A program made the translations under genes and the position numbers. Below, piece by piece: positions 38,886 through 50,844 of a stretch of 64,000 nt of DNA (its first letter is position 1; each line of letters starts with the position of its first letter). The notes below the pieces were generated by a model that was not told where the DNA came from, did not search any database, and saw only the letters and a list, made by a program, of their open reading frames with translations. The stretch comes from Sepiola atlantica. Taxonomy: Eukaryota; Mollusca; Cephalopoda; Sepiida; Sepiolidae. The stretch lies in NCBI GenBank assembly GCA_963556195.1, contig OY744522.1, forward strand, positions 42,789,763 through 42,853,762, read 5' to 3'.

Positions 38886-39811
38886 GCATACAATTCCTTT
38901 GATAGCTGCCATGCATATTTGTAATATATTGATGGTATCCTTTTCTATGGTCATTAAAAACATGCCTGAGATTCGAATGAGAGCAGATAATGTGCGAGGA
39001 GAGAAATTACACCGCTAGTAACATACAGTAGCTCATAATTCCTGCAACAAATACTAAATATTCCTATATTAATCTAGCGCCAGAATATGATTAATACAGT
39101 TCATTAAAGACGGGCTTCAATCTTTCCGATATTTTTAGTTTCTTTGCTTAAAGAATATTCTCAAATTCCTTATCTGTCATCAGCTCACAGAGCTGAGGTA
39201 CGATTATTACAAATTGGGCGAGTAAACTCACTAGCAAATAAGGTTAATCAAGAATTATAAAAGATGAGAATTTTGTCGGGGTCAACTAAACTGTTGGAAT
39301 TTATGTAAAAGAATGCGACGCCACATGACTCAAAGGGAGAGTGCGAGCGCGAAGTCGACATTTCTTTGGATCAATATACATGTGAATATGTTAATTCAAA
39401 ATGAGCTAACAAGATATGATTAAACAGTTATTATCGATCTCTCGCCCTCTCTGCAATCCACTGGACAATTAATTGGAACCAAGATCCAGTCGAATACACC
39501 TGGTCTGTCTTCCAACCGTTTTGTGTTGACTGAGTTCATTTCGAAGTATGAAAGCACTGATTTGTAGACGGCGTTCCTTTAGACTCGAAGGACCACCGAT
39601 AGGGTGCGCACAAGCAGCTAACAAGGTATGCTTATGAACTGTCACGTGTTTTTGTAATAATAACGGCAATTTGTGTCCTACATGTATGAAACAAGATCAA
39701 AAAGCAACTGAGCGTTTTCTTCCGTGGGTTCAACAGAAAACAAAGTTTTAAACTGAATCAGACTCATCTCTTGGCATTCGTGGAATGCTTAATTGGACTT
39801 TGTTTACCTGC
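38886..39811. other. no gene recognised
   Basis: A 66-codon minus-strand frame (39669-39469) has mixed composition but no identifiable domain. Confidence 0.4.
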
Positions 39812-40035
39812 TCGTCGGCAAAGTTAGACACAAGGTCAGTTTATAGTGGAAATCAAGCTTCTCAAAAACGAGCTCTTCGGATGAGTGAAAAATTAGTCGT
39901 GATCTCTTCATCGGCATTTCCTCGTGAGGGCGCTTCAAGCGATTGGCGTTAAACCTATCTCTTTTTCAAAAAGTAGGTAATGCCTAGGAAGATTATTTTA
40001 TGAGACTGAAAAGATTAGATACTACACTTATTTTC
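39812..40035 (+). mobile_element. dispersed GC-rich repeat family, third copy, diverged
   Basis: Shares GTTAGACACAAGGTCAGTTT, CGGCATTTCCTCGTGAGGGC, a TAGGTAATGCCTAGGA block and GATACTACACTT at the end with the 7.7 kb copy. Confidence 0.6.
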
Positions 40036-41008
40036 CGAACATATACAAAATTACCTTCGATACAAATTAGGTACAAAGCCATTAAAATTGTTGGAAAATG
40101 TGAGTTGTTGGTTATCCTTTGTCTAAAGTGATGAAAATGTTTATCCTACTGTTAACTAGAATCATCACAGTCACCACAATACCAGATTTACACTATAGGC
40201 CGACCTACTTAAGATAACCACAATTAGTTTAAAAAGGTTTATTTTTATAAATATTGTTACAGGTACAGTAATTCATTGGACTAAAAAAAGGAATTGGGGA
40301 AAACAAAAAATAAATTATTTGGTTAATATGACCTTCTAAACTTGTTTTAAATAATAGACCGCTTACTGTTTTCCGGTTTGTACAGTACCGAAAACAAGCG
40401 GGTCAATCTCTGAATGGGATAGTGATCTAAGTGGGAGAAATAAGTAAACAGGAATGGAGGTTGGAGAGTGAGTGATGGATACTACACTTTGATCCTGGTC
40501 GGAAGCCTTAATATATCTGAAAGAATGAAAGGTAATTACTGAAAATGGACATTGTATCTATAAACAGGTTGCCGCATCTATTCGTATTCTTCTTGAATAT
40601 GCTCTGTAAATATGTGCTATTCTTTATTGTATTATATTGATATCGTATTCGAAATCAGCACCTTAACATGAGGACAGCTATTTTTATACTTGACTCAATT
40701 ATTTTGTAAAGTTGCGCAATTAATGAAGATTAATGAGAACTCCGCTGAAGTTAACAGGAAATTCTGAGATTGTTTAAGCACTGCGAAAAAACTGTGGCAC
40801 TTGAAGACTTTTAAGCCTCAGCCGGATTGGCGATATAAACAGGGTGACCTTCAGACTCTGCCCCGTTCAAACATGATTTTAATTTATGTGGATGCATACA
40901 ACCTTAAGCATCTAACTCTAATATTTTGTTATTTGGTGTCAGCCGGCATTAAGCTAAGCAATGTAAGTGTATTTAGATATGTATGAAAGTACATACAGAT
41001 GGGTGGAG
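40036..41008. other. no gene recognised
   Basis: A tail match to the GC-rich family (GATACTACACTTTGATCCTG) occurs alone near 40,477-40,497. Otherwise AT-rich. Confidence 0.4.
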
Positions 41009-41009
<1 letters not shown>

Positions 41010-41079
<70 letters not shown>

Positions 41080-41080
41080 A

Positions 41081-41137
<57 letters not shown>

Positions 41138-41150
41138 AATAAATATATAT

Positions 41151-41235
<85 letters not shown>
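41010..41235. repeat. (TA)n with TAAATA interruptions
   Basis: About 225 bp of TA units broken by extra AA at intervals. Confidence 0.97.
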
Positions 41236-41238
<3 letters not shown>

Positions 41239-41300
41239 TCCTGATCAAAAATGTAAGACCACTTGAAAATCTTTTAAAATAAACTTTTTTTTAAGGATAG
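41236..41300. mobile_element. single terminus of a Tc1/mariner-type element
   Basis: CACTCCTGATCAAAAATGTA, then AGACCACTTGAAAATC, begins right after TA. It resembles a widespread Tc1/mariner terminal inverted repeat. No opposite terminus is seen nearby, so it is a fragment inserted in the TA array. Confidence 0.45.
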
Positions 41301-41481
41301 ATATTAAATTCCTCACACTTATGGTTATATATTGAGCTTTATATTATTCAATATATTGAGTTTCATATTATATTAGATTATATTTCATATTAATATATAT
41401 ATATATTTATATATAGCATAGATGTAATGTAAACTTGATTACATTATTGTTTATTTGGGCTCCATGAATCCAACATAGCAA

Positions 41482-41549
41482 CAGTATGTGTACGATCGTT
41501 TCCGAGACTATATATGTTTATTAATATCGGAGATCTTCATCAGCACAGG
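41482..41549 (-). ncRNA. hammerhead-like motif, GUA site, good stems I and III
   Basis: On the minus strand CTGATGA is at 41,543-41,537 and GAAA at 41,502-41,499. Stem III is AC/GT around a GATC loop, followed by a GTA cleavage triplet ending at 41,491. Stem I pairs TGTG (41,547-41,544) with CACA (41,490-41,487). Stem II is long, AT-rich and poorly paired. The core and the minimal stem III match Penelope-type hammerheads. Confidence 0.5.
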
Positions 41550-42655
41550 GTATATACACCAATAAACAGCAAATTAGAAACATAGAGGATATTAGTAGTA
41601 TGGATGAATCAAATCAGTACATACTGGGTACAAACAATATTTGGGTATGTATTTTTCGAATTCGTTTAAAAAAAAACGTTTTAATTTATACAATTGTTAC
41701 TGTCCATTTTAGAAACTAACAACTTTTTTCTTAACAATTTCAAGATGTTTTCAAAAGTCTTCGTCATTGAATGCTGTACCTCCATAAAATTAAACCCCCT
41801 AAACTAACATCACAAGTGTTCTGTTTATTCTACTTTTTCATCACTATTTTTCAAAAGAAATGTGATGTTTTTTTGCTCATCCACATTCTGTCATTATGAA
41901 GCACTACAACTATTTTGGTATTTTACTCTTCATTGACGTAATCTATTTTTTTTTCTACTCCTCCTCTTTCTCTCCTCGTACGCAGCTGATGCTACTACTA
42001 CTTATACCTCTATTACCTCCTCCCTTATTCCCAAACTATCAGTTCTTGTGTCATACACTTTTATTCCAATTATCCGAAAGGTTCTATATGTTAATAAGCA
42101 AGCAGGCAATATTGTTTTAAGCCTATATATAATACTTGAACCTACAGGTCTAGGCAATTGTTTGAAACAATATTAACATATACTGTTGTAATCAAATGAA
42201 ACCAAACTTCAGATTAGAAGTAAAAAGCCATGACAAATATTATACACAAATACATATCCCCAATTGACAATAACAATACAATTAGACACATTATTTACTA
42301 TAATAAATTAAAAACAACTCCTCCCCAACTCAAAAACCACTAGAAAGAACCAATGTTATTTATAAGTTTAAATGCCTTTTGGGATAATGTAACTCTCATA
42401 ATAATAATAAAGCTAATGTGCGAGTTTCTCCGCCGTCTTTTATGAGTTCTCTTCTTTCTCCAGCTTTTTTTTCATTTGCTCTTGACCCATGACGATGATT
42501 CGACAAAGAATCGAAAACGTATGTGAAACTTGTGAAACCTATGGAACATTTTTATATTTTTTTTTATTTTAATACAAAAAAGACCATCAGAAAAATTGAA
42601 AAAATAAAACAGGTACTGTTAAACAGACGAATAATGTAAGTTTTAACAATCCTTG
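41550..42655. other. no gene recognised
   Basis: AT-rich sequence with a 74-codon frame (41,896-42,120) of no known type. A degenerate GATGA...GAATCGAAAACG stem near 42,500-42,535 recalls the hammerhead-like repeats but lacks a proper core. Confidence 0.4.
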
Positions 42656-42809
42656 CATATATATATATATATTTAAATAAATTTTTCGTGGTACAAAATT
42701 TGATAACGGCGAGGAATATGGACGTTTGGGACATTTTTTGGAGGGTCGAATGAGATTAAACAAATATAAAAAAACGAGAGAAAACGATTAAAAAGAAATT
42801 AATTAATGT

Positions 42810-42848
42810 ACTGAACCGGTTTTCGTCCACACTCATCAGAGTAAAACG
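42810..42848 (-). ncRNA. hammerhead-like core CTGATGAGTGTGGACGAAAA
   Basis: The minus strand has CTGATGA followed by a short stem II and GAAAACCGG. No clear cleavage triplet or stem I is visible. Probably a PLE-derived remnant. Confidence 0.32.
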
Positions 42849-42955
42849 TGGAAGTGATTGAATACGACTAAAACCTAAAAACAATTAGTAATGAACACTA
42901 GTGACAAGTTTAGGAGAAAAAAAAAAAATGGGGAGGAGAGTCATAAGTTGATCAC

Positions 42956-42957
<2 letters not shown>

Positions 42958-43024
<67 letters not shown>
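42958..43024. repeat. (TA)n microsatellite
   Basis: Pure TA run. Confidence 0.97.
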
Positions 43025-43026
<2 letters not shown>

Positions 43027-43439
43027 AAAACAGTAAAAGTCACAGAATTATACTGCTTAATTCTACTTTTTTTATTTTTACAAATGTGTTAAAATAAAAT
43101 TTTAAAAATATGCATGTTTCTACTCGCTTTCTCCACTTAAAAATTCATCAAAATTCGTCATTCTATAAAGTAACACACGAGATGTTTTGAACAGTCATAC
43201 TATGAGCATTTTGACCCTTTTCTTCACTTAAAAATTCATCAAAATTCAGGAAATCAATCAATTTAAATGAAATGATCAGTATTAATTAATGACGTTCACA
43301 AAATATGATTAACCCATTATTTTATTCGAAATGCAAGTGCGCATGTACTATTTACTGCAATTTGTGCTAATATATTATTTCGTGTGAATAAAAAAAACAC
43401 TATTACAAAAGTTATATCACAGGGTACTAAAAAACGCAT

Positions 43440-44003
43440 GAATGTATTTTTTTTAATGAAAATAAAGAATTGTAGATGTTAACTATAAAAAAAATGTTTT
43501 CAAACATATTACGAAAAAAAAGCATTTCTAATGCATTTTACTATATTTACTGACTCGAATAATAAGAAAAGAGGCCTAGAGTTTATAACTCTTGATGCGG
43601 ATATACAATTGAAAGCTTCGCTGGGCTACAAAAGAAAGACAGCTTTTTTATTTACTGCGTTATGATCTGTTATAACAGATAATACTCTAAAGCCTATCTC
43701 CTCTAAACCAATTATTAAACGTTTGATTATATCAAATAAGTTCTCAGCTAGAAGATATTTACTTGACATACCATGCACAACACCATTATATTGTGAGAAT
43801 ACACTGCTAAGCATAAAGGCAAATGCACTTGTGACTGCTTCATTGATGTTGTTAGCTAAGCCAACAGCATTACCACCCTTATAATCAAAATAAGGTTTTA
43901 GATGAATTTCCTCAACTAGTAAAAATACTGTGAGGTCTTCCTGCACTAGTAACTTGAACTTACGTTTTAATATACATAAGAAAATTGTTATCATGTAGTT
44001 CAA
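43440..44003 (-). pseudogene. P-element-like (THAP-type) transposase, RNase H-like region relic
   Basis: A 125-codon frame (44,003-43,626) contains EEIHLKPYFDYKGGNAVGLA, then AFAFMLSSVFSQY and FRVLSVITDHNAVNKK. After a stop, about 43,600-43,450 reads NSRPLFLLFESVNIVKCIRN. From family knowledge, this is the catalytic RNase H-like core of P-element-type transposases, where a conserved D of the ITD motif is visible. The THAP DNA-binding domain and the C-terminus are missing. Stops after KKAVFLL and elsewhere show it is dead. AT-rich flanks carry a repeated CGCGCTTGACATC (44,382 and 44,527). Confidence 0.75.
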
Positions 44004-44990
44004 CTACAGGATTCATAGAGATTAATAAGGTTAGTATTCTGATGGTGAAATAACATGGAAAATAACATTTTTACTCTCTTTTATCCCTCTAGGGGAGCAA
44101 TTATATGGCAAAGAAGAAGATATCATCATTTCACACGAATAATTAACTCTATTCAGTGTTATTATGTTTATCTGTTCGTATATGAATTTAATTGCATTGG
44201 AATATTAAAAATCACCCATCTTGCACTAATAACAGAAATGACAAGATATGCATTACATTTTGAAAGTTATATATTAGTCTTACATGGTATTTTATATCCT
44301 AAAATAACATTCTAATTTATTTTTGAAAGGCTTGAAAATCGAACTGGCGGTCATATTGTAGTTAGCTATTATTTTCCTTCGCGCTTGACATCTATACAAA
44401 CGAAAATACGTTTGACTCAATTTTATTCATAGAAAATTGTGGTGTCTGTGTTTGTTTTCACATATATAAAATGGAAATAGGTTTTACTTTAGTTTATTAA
44501 TAAAAATATTGTGGTGTCTTTGTTCGCGCTTGACATCCATAAATAAGTTACTTTACGTATATTTTATTTTAACACACTTTTTGATAATATATTATATAAA
44601 TACAGATCTTTTACGTCTATTAGTCATATTTTTAAACGTAATAAATATGAGACCAGAGGGAGCATATAGTTTTTAGTTAATTAAGTTTTACAAACATCAT
44701 TTCAGAAACTTGCTATATTTTGCAGGTCTGAAGTTACTTCGCTTAATAAAATGTGTCCAATCCAAAATAGTTCCTTATCTTTCGGAAAAAGTAAAAACAT
44801 TAACTTTGAGGCTATTTTGAAAATTCCCCTTACAATATGGAACGGCACAAGAAGAAGACATTATTATCTTTCAGAAATGACAGAAAAAACAGAAGTTTCT
44901 GATTAATAGTGGTTATTAAACCCCACTATCAATGACATCACCAGAAAATCTCAACTCAGTTAGCCAGCCTTAGTTAGTTTACAAACGGCC
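44004..44990. other. flank of P-like relic, no gene recognised
   Basis: An 86-codon plus-strand frame (44,055-44,315) has no recognisable domain. TTCGCGCTTGACATC occurs twice about 145 bp apart, which may be part of the P-like element's ends. Confidence 0.4.
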
Positions 44991-44994
44991 ACGA

Positions 44995-45870
44995 TACAAT
45001 GGAAGCGCACATATCCGAGGCAATAGCTGAATTCTTAGTAAGTGGCCTCCAACCCGTAGTGGAATGGGGTCATAAATGGATGGCCACATTTAATGCTGAT
45101 AAAACTAGGCCCATTTCCTTCAACACCTACAAGAATCCTCTTCAACTAACGATTGTCCTGTAAAATAACACTATACATGATAGTCCAACGTTCAAACTAC
45201 GCGGCCTAACACTCACAGGTAACATGAATAAGAACAAATGCAGAGAATATATTGCCAAGGCTGCTGCAAAGAAGGTGGGTTCCTTCTGCAGTACAAACAA
45301 ACTTCTCACACCTGACAATATCCTATATGTCTACAAAGTCACCATTCGCCCATGTGTGGCGTATTGTTAGTACATCTGGGCTGGTGCACCATCCACTTGT
45401 GGCTCCCTCTTAGACAAGATTAAAAAATAAGTCTCTAATTAAAAACGTCCTACACTATCCTACAAGCTCCAGCTCCTGCCCCATCGGCGCAATGTTGCAT
45501 GCTTGTGATTGTTTTACAAGTATTTCAATGGAATCTGCTCCGACGAACTTACTGCTCTGATGCCCGCTCGGCGTAAATACACTCGACCAACCCGACAATC
45601 AGCTAAATCCCATCCATTCACTGGGCAGGTTCCCAGATACCAGAGAGCGTTCTACTCAAATACCTTCTTTCCTGGTGTTGCCAGACTTTTGAACTCCCTC
45701 CCTGCTCCCTGTTCCCCAACTATACATGCAGAAATGTAAAACTAATTTGAGCAAGCATCTCGCTTCACAGCTCCCAGTTTAGGACAACACCCTTATAATT
45801 TTACCCTAATTCTTAGTAACCTACAGTGACAACTTGCCTTGTTTGAGGTGAACTAAGTATAAAATATAAT
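44995..45870 (+). pseudogene. non-LTR retrotransposon, reverse transcriptase C-terminus and 3' end, copy 2 (fullest)
   Basis: Plus-strand translation with stops gives EWGHKWMATFNADKTRPISF, then PLQLTIV and FKLRGLTLTGN. It continues with YVYKVTIRPCVAY, IWAGAPSTCGSLLDKI and YKYFNGICSDELTALMPARR, and ends FYSNTFFPGVARLLNSLPAP. This is the thumb/C-terminal region of Jockey/CR1-like LINEs, including the terminal TFF...WNxLP-type motif. A 3' UTR with AATAAA-like sequence follows to about 45,870. At least four stops disable it. Related fragments lie at 33.1, 49.4 and 57.7 kb. Confidence 0.82.
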
Positions 45871-45944
45871 TAAATAAAAACTCTGTATCACGAACAGTTT
45901 TGATTCCCTATCGAGTTACCATTAGATGAAGAAGCAAATGAAAA

Positions 45945-45976
45945 AAAGATATATATATATATATAAATACATATAC

Positions 45977-46062
<86 letters not shown>
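45945..46062. repeat. (TA)n then (TG)n
   Basis: TA runs followed by about 16 TG units. Confidence 0.96.
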
Positions 46063-46064
<2 letters not shown>

Positions 46065-46137
46065 CAAATACTGACACAACGGGTTACTGGTAGTTTAATA
46101 TATGCATAAAACTTTACTTTATAAATATGGGAGTTAA

Positions 46138-46153
46138 TAATATATATATATAG

Positions 46154-46224
<71 letters not shown>

Positions 46225-46250
46225 TGGGCATACATAACCTAATGGGTAAA

Positions 46251-46295
<45 letters not shown>

Positions 46296-46346
46296 TAATA
46301 TATATATATACATATTTATATACATATATATGAGTATATAAGTAAC

Positions 46347-46428
<82 letters not shown>

Positions 46429-46432
46429 CAAT
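46138..46432. repeat. (TA)n microsatellite cluster
   Basis: Three TA runs (46,140-46,222, 46,250-46,330, 46,350-46,425) separated by short unique sequence. Confidence 0.96.
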
Positions 46433-46985
46433 ATCATATGATCATCGTGTCTGTCTACATAAAAATAACCGGAAGTTGTAGGATACGAATTTAATGAATG
46501 AGTTGACCTTTTGCCATCTCTGAAGGGAAGATCTTTAGTCGACGAGGGAGAAGAAGACCACATGCGGCACCTACCCCCTTCTCTTACTCACCTACCAATC
46601 AACCAAGTAAATACCACGTGGCCTTACCCAGAGGGAAAATACCTCCCTGTTCATCCTATCCCCGTGCACCCCGCTAATAGGAGTAGCCTACCACTTAACA
46701 AGTGTACAAACACGAGTGCTTTCTCCTGCTACCCGCCACCTTTCATTAGTTACTAAAAAAATGGACGTGTCAAATAGTTCGAAAACCGTGAATTAAATGT
46801 GTGGGAAACGGGACAACTGTACATTAATCCCTGTTGAATTATGAAAAATAAAGTGATGATGATGATTGTCGACCTGTTAGACGCGCATGGCCATCGCTGG
46901 CAAAACTCTACAATTTACTGGTTGAGAATACACGATGAACACCTTATCAAAACAGCGTTGGTTGTTTAATTTAGTCAAATAAAGC
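46433..46985. other. no gene recognised
   Basis: An 81-codon plus-strand frame (46,511-46,756) rich in Pro and His is GC-richer than its neighbours but has no known domain. Confidence 0.4.
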
Positions 46986-46989
46986 TTGT

Positions 46990-46990
<1 letters not shown>

Positions 46991-47035
<45 letters not shown>
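46991..47035. repeat. (ATC)n microsatellite
   Basis: About 15 ATC units follow AATAAAGCTTGT, suggesting the tail of a retroposed element. A shorter (ATG)n sits at 46,854-46,866. Confidence 0.93.
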
Positions 47036-47036
<1 letters not shown>

Positions 47037-48070
47037 TTTTCAATTGGTCTGGATGACCGTTGGGACGCTAAAGATGACGTAACAATTAGATTTCTCCAGC
47101 TCTCCTCATTCTCTGCCTACCTGAGCGTGTTGCACAGCGCCGACCCTGTTTACTGTCTGATGTTGTCCAAAACATCTATAAATAATGGTTTCATTATGAT
47201 GTTGTTCAAGATGAAGAGATCAAATAATTTTAAAGCAGCTTGCCCAAATCACAATAAATCAAATAGTATTTAGGTGATTTGGTAGAAGGTGAAGTATGCG
47301 TTTTCTACGATTATTCTTATGGCCATGAATTTGACTCTTTTTGGTAAATGGATCACCACCTATCAAGGCAAAAGGTCACTCGAGAAAAAATGGATGATTG
47401 TCAGTTACAGGATGAGTAATATTATGGAAGTATAAAAAATGATTAATGGAATAAACCGAATTTGATTAATTATGAAGAGTGTTTTCGACAAGTATTTGTT
47501 AACATCTAATTTTAAACCGGCCATGTTGTAATTTTTAGGAAAGCAACGTATTTAACAGACCGAAATCTCTTCCATATAATCTCTGTCAATCGAAATCCCA
47601 TCTGATGCTAGGAAGATGAAGGAAGTAAGGAAAGTATTTTCTGTTGTGGTAGACAGACGAGTTCTTGCTGTGAATGTCTTAAAAGGACGAACCACAGATT
47701 GTAGCTCCGTCAAGCATATTTCCATGGAAATGATGATAAAGCAGAGATTGGCTAGCAACGCCTGTTCCGTTGACCGTTGACCGTTGCGGTAGTTAGGAAG
47801 CGGAAGATATCATTTTCCACTAAATTTCGAAGTTGATCTTCTCTGAGCGGTATCGCTCCTGATTTTAGGACCTATCTGACCCTTATATAAGTAAAGCATT
47901 GCGGTCTCTCTGGAACCGGCTTTTTTAAAAACTTTGAAGTAGTCTTTTTTCAGCTCCTTACATCAAGTGGCTTCATGCCTTGTCTGGAGAGATTTCCATG
48001 AAATAAAATTGTATCGGAATCGGGAAAAATATTGGAATCATCCCAGCACTAATATATACATAAAACAGTA
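47036..48070. other. no gene recognised
   Basis: Unrecognised frames only. TTGACCG is tandemly repeated near 47,770. Confidence 0.4.
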
Positions 48071-48074
48071 ATAT

Positions 48075-48255
48075 ATTTTATATATATATATATATATATT
48101 AGTATTTCATGTATCCACATAAAATTTTATAAGGAGATATAACTTTTTATGTATCAATTTTCAGTATTTACTTCAACAGTGCTCGATACGTAAGTAGAGC
48201 TAGGTAGTAAGCTATGAAAATATAGTTATAGCAATCAAGCTACACAGAGGCTCCC

Positions 48256-48262
<7 letters not shown>
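48075..48262 (+). repeat. dispersed repeat shared with 29,085-29,245
   Basis: Shares ATAAGGAGATATA, AACAGTGCTCGA and CAAGCTACACAGAGGC with the 29 kb region. A TA run leads in at 48,078. Confidence 0.55.

Positions 48263-48329
<67 letters not shown>
48262..48329. repeat. (TA)n microsatellite
   Basis: TA run abutting the 5S-derived SINE head. Confidence 0.97.
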
Positions 48330-48333
<4 letters not shown>

Positions 48334-48444
48334 CATAATCGCGTTGATACACCGGTTCTCGCTAGATCACCGAAGTTAAGCGACGTTCAGCCTGGCATAT
48401 ACTACAATCATTGACGATTTGAGAATACCAGGCACTGTATGTGG
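48330..48444 (+). mobile_element. 5S rRNA-derived SINE head, copy 3 (best preserved)
   Basis: GCGGCATAATCGCGTTGATA, CACCGGTTCTCGCTAGATCA, CCGAAGTTAAGCGACGTTCA and GCCTGG follow 5S rRNA from near its 5' end. GAGAATACCAGGCACTGTAT matches the 3' part. The segment between (48,393-48,420) has drifted, including the C box. The 5' end abuts (TA)n at 48,329. Confidence 0.82.
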
Positions 48445-49084
48445 ACACCTTGCCATCGGCAAATAGCGTCGTCAACCCGCAGTGCCTAGCGTGGCGACGA
48501 TGGCAAGAATCCCTGAATGACTGTTGCTAATAAGTCGGACGGAAAACGAGGGAGAGTTTCCTCCTCCAAGTGTGGTTAAAAACCCTGATGGTGATTGTAT
48601 GGTGATGATGAGTATATATTCAAAATCAACAACACTTCTTCGAAATGAAGACCGTCATTTTGCATGGCCTTCTGCCAAATGCTTTCCCAGTGTCAATTCG
48701 TCGGCTTTCAATAAATAAATGTCCTCGACTTGTTTCCTTAACTTGATCTAAAGACTCAAAAACGAACCTTCTGTAAGTGTTGCCTAGATCGAGATAGACC
48801 ATAGTGAGAACAACGTATTGATTATAACGTGGATGCGGTGGGCGCCATACACAGTTTCATTCTTTAATCTTGTTGAGGTGCAGGCTCGTGATTATTCATA
48901 CACATTAATATTTTTGATAACATATAATTACATACTTGACTATTTTGTTATTAAGTAATTGTCAAATATGTGCAACATCATGTTTTACGTAATCTCGAAA
49001 AAAGTTCGGAAAGAATTATATTTTATGAAATATTTAACAAAATTACAAAACTCTAAGGAAACATATTGATATTATTTACCTCCT
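48445..49084. other. possible SINE body, then nothing recognised
   Basis: The first about 80 bp contain an inverted CTTGCCATCG/CGATGGCAAG pair (48,449 and 48,497). The remainder is unassigned. Confidence 0.35.
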
Positions 49085-49310
49085 TGCCAGAAGGTTAGAC
49101 ACAAGGTCAGGTGGTGTTTGGCCAAGCCAGCATATTAGGATAAGCGCACTCTGACCTCCAAAGCCCCATACATAGCCTCGTCAGTATTTTCCAGAAGAGC
49201 GCCTTAGGCGATTAGCAATAAACTAACCCTCTTCAAAGAGAAGGTATAGCCTAGGAGAATCGACGTCGTAGAGATAGACAGAACCATACCTCCGCCCGAC
49301 AGCAACAACA
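49085..49310 (+). mobile_element. dispersed GC-rich repeat family, fourth copy
   Basis: Shares AGAAGGTTAGACACAAGGTC, a CGCCTTAGGCGATTAGCAAT block and AAAGAGAAGGTATAGCCTAG with the other members. Confidence 0.65.
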
Positions 49311-49349
49311 CCACTAGGAATCATTAAGTAACTTCTATGTTGTGTTTGT

Positions 49350-50140
49350 TTATAAATGATGTTATGGAGTGATGTCAAACACACACCGAATAATAGCTAT
49401 ATATATGGATGTATATCAGAATGGGCCCAAAAATGGATACGCACATTTGATGCTACCAAGATGAAGCTTGTCTCCATAAGCAACAACAAGAAATCTTTCC
49501 AACTACCAATTGTCATGGCCGATAACACCCTTTTCGAGAGTCCAACGTTCAAACTCCTTAGACTGATATTCTCAGCCAACATGAGTTGGAATAAGTACAT
49601 AGAAGATGTTGTCAAGTCTGCTGCAAAGAGAGTAGACTCCCTTCACCGAGCTAGAAAAGTTCACACATGCCAGTATCCTCTATCTCTATAAAGCCACCAC
49701 TCACCCGTGCCTGAAATATTGTTTCAACACAGGGGCTGGTGCACGAAACACAAGCTTCTCTCTCTTGAGCAGGGTACAAAAATGAATTTCTAACCTAATA
49801 AGTTCCGCGCTGTCTGTCAAGTGCATCCGCGGAATGTGCTTCGATGAACTAATTGTACTTGTACTCCCACGTAAATACTCCCGACTTACCCGAGTAGCAG
49901 CAAAATCCCACCCCTTCATTTTATATACCTAGATGTTTGAAGATGTTCTACTCTGATAGCGTCTTTCCTCGAACCACTTGCCTTTTAAATTCCCTCTCTG
50001 CTCTCTGTTTCTCCGACCGTACAAACATGCATACATTTAAATGTAACGTGAACAAGCATCTTGCTGCACAACTTGTTACCACAGAAACATCTGACTCCTA
50101 TCATAGTAGCCCGTTACGCTTGTTTTGGGTGAATAAAAGT
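49350..50140 (+). pseudogene. non-LTR retrotransposon, reverse transcriptase C-terminus and 3' end, copy 3
   Basis: The 111-codon frame 49,356-49,691 contains EWAQKWIRTFDATKMKLVSI, SFQLPIV, FKLLRLIFSANMSWNKYIED and AAKRVDSLHRA. Beyond the stop it continues as CLKYC, GMCFDELIVLVLPRKYSRLT and FPRTTCLLNSLSAL. It is the same family as 45.0 kb and has an additional deletion. It ends close to (CA)n/(TA)n at 50,154. Confidence 0.8.
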
Positions 50141-50151
50141 AAATGAAATAT

Positions 50152-50252
<101 letters not shown>

Positions 50253-50289
50253 TTATAGTTATTTCCACATCGCACCCTACACAAATCAA

Positions 50290-50408
50290 TGACTCGAGTT
50301 TCACCCTATTTTAGACTCATTGGTAGGACACATTCGAACTCAGGATGTGAAACTCGAGTCACTAGCATTGAGAGACGATTATGCCACTCGAACCATCCTG
50401 CCACATAC
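50290..50408 (-). mobile_element. tRNA-derived SINE-like element with terminal-arm hairpin
   Basis: The minus strand reads GGATGGTTCGAGTGGCATAA, then TCGTCTCTCAATGCTAGTGA, then a B-box-like GAGTTCGAATG, giving tRNA-like spacing of the two internal promoter boxes. A 14-bp perfect inverted repeat, TGACTCGAGTTTCA (50,290-50,303 and 50,348-50,361), encloses the B box. TA arrays flank both sides. Confidence 0.6.
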
Positions 50409-50414
50409 AAACAA

Positions 50415-50415
<1 letters not shown>

Positions 50416-50500
<85 letters not shown>
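50416..50500. repeat. (TA)n microsatellite
   Basis: TA run with one TATG break. Confidence 0.97.
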
Positions 50501-50503
<3 letters not shown>

Positions 50504-50844
50504 TTCTTTCTATTTTCCAGAGAGGTAGCTTCGATGATTCAGTCATGCTTCCCGTCGCAAGAGAAAAATAAGCGAGAAGATTGCACTGCCTACCATCATC
50601 TTCGCTGACTCAAACGGCGAGAAGATCAGCTAAAATCGAGGCTTGCTATGATTAAATCAGAGGTGGTGTCTAACTCTGGTCCGTGGATCTTAGGCTTCCC
50701 TCGTTACCCCATCAAGTATACATACCTTCCAATCCCGGCTCTCAAGTTCCTACCCATTTCTTGAGATCTAAAACCATCAATGGTCCATATGCCGTAATAA
50801 AAAATATATGTACAGTTTACAAACGTTTGTTTTTCTTCGACCGA
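50501..50844. other. no gene recognised
   Basis: A 70-codon frame (50,683-50,895) overlaps the satellite start and is not recognised. Confidence 0.4.

Noticed and set aside
46986..47273. His-rich N-terminus (15 His) protein
   Set aside because: The histidines are the (ATC)n microsatellite, and the downstream frame is unrecognised and unsupported.
48330..48444. Functional 5S rRNA gene
   Set aside because: The central region and C box are diverged and terminal stem pairing is lost. Other copies are even more eroded, as expected for SINEs.
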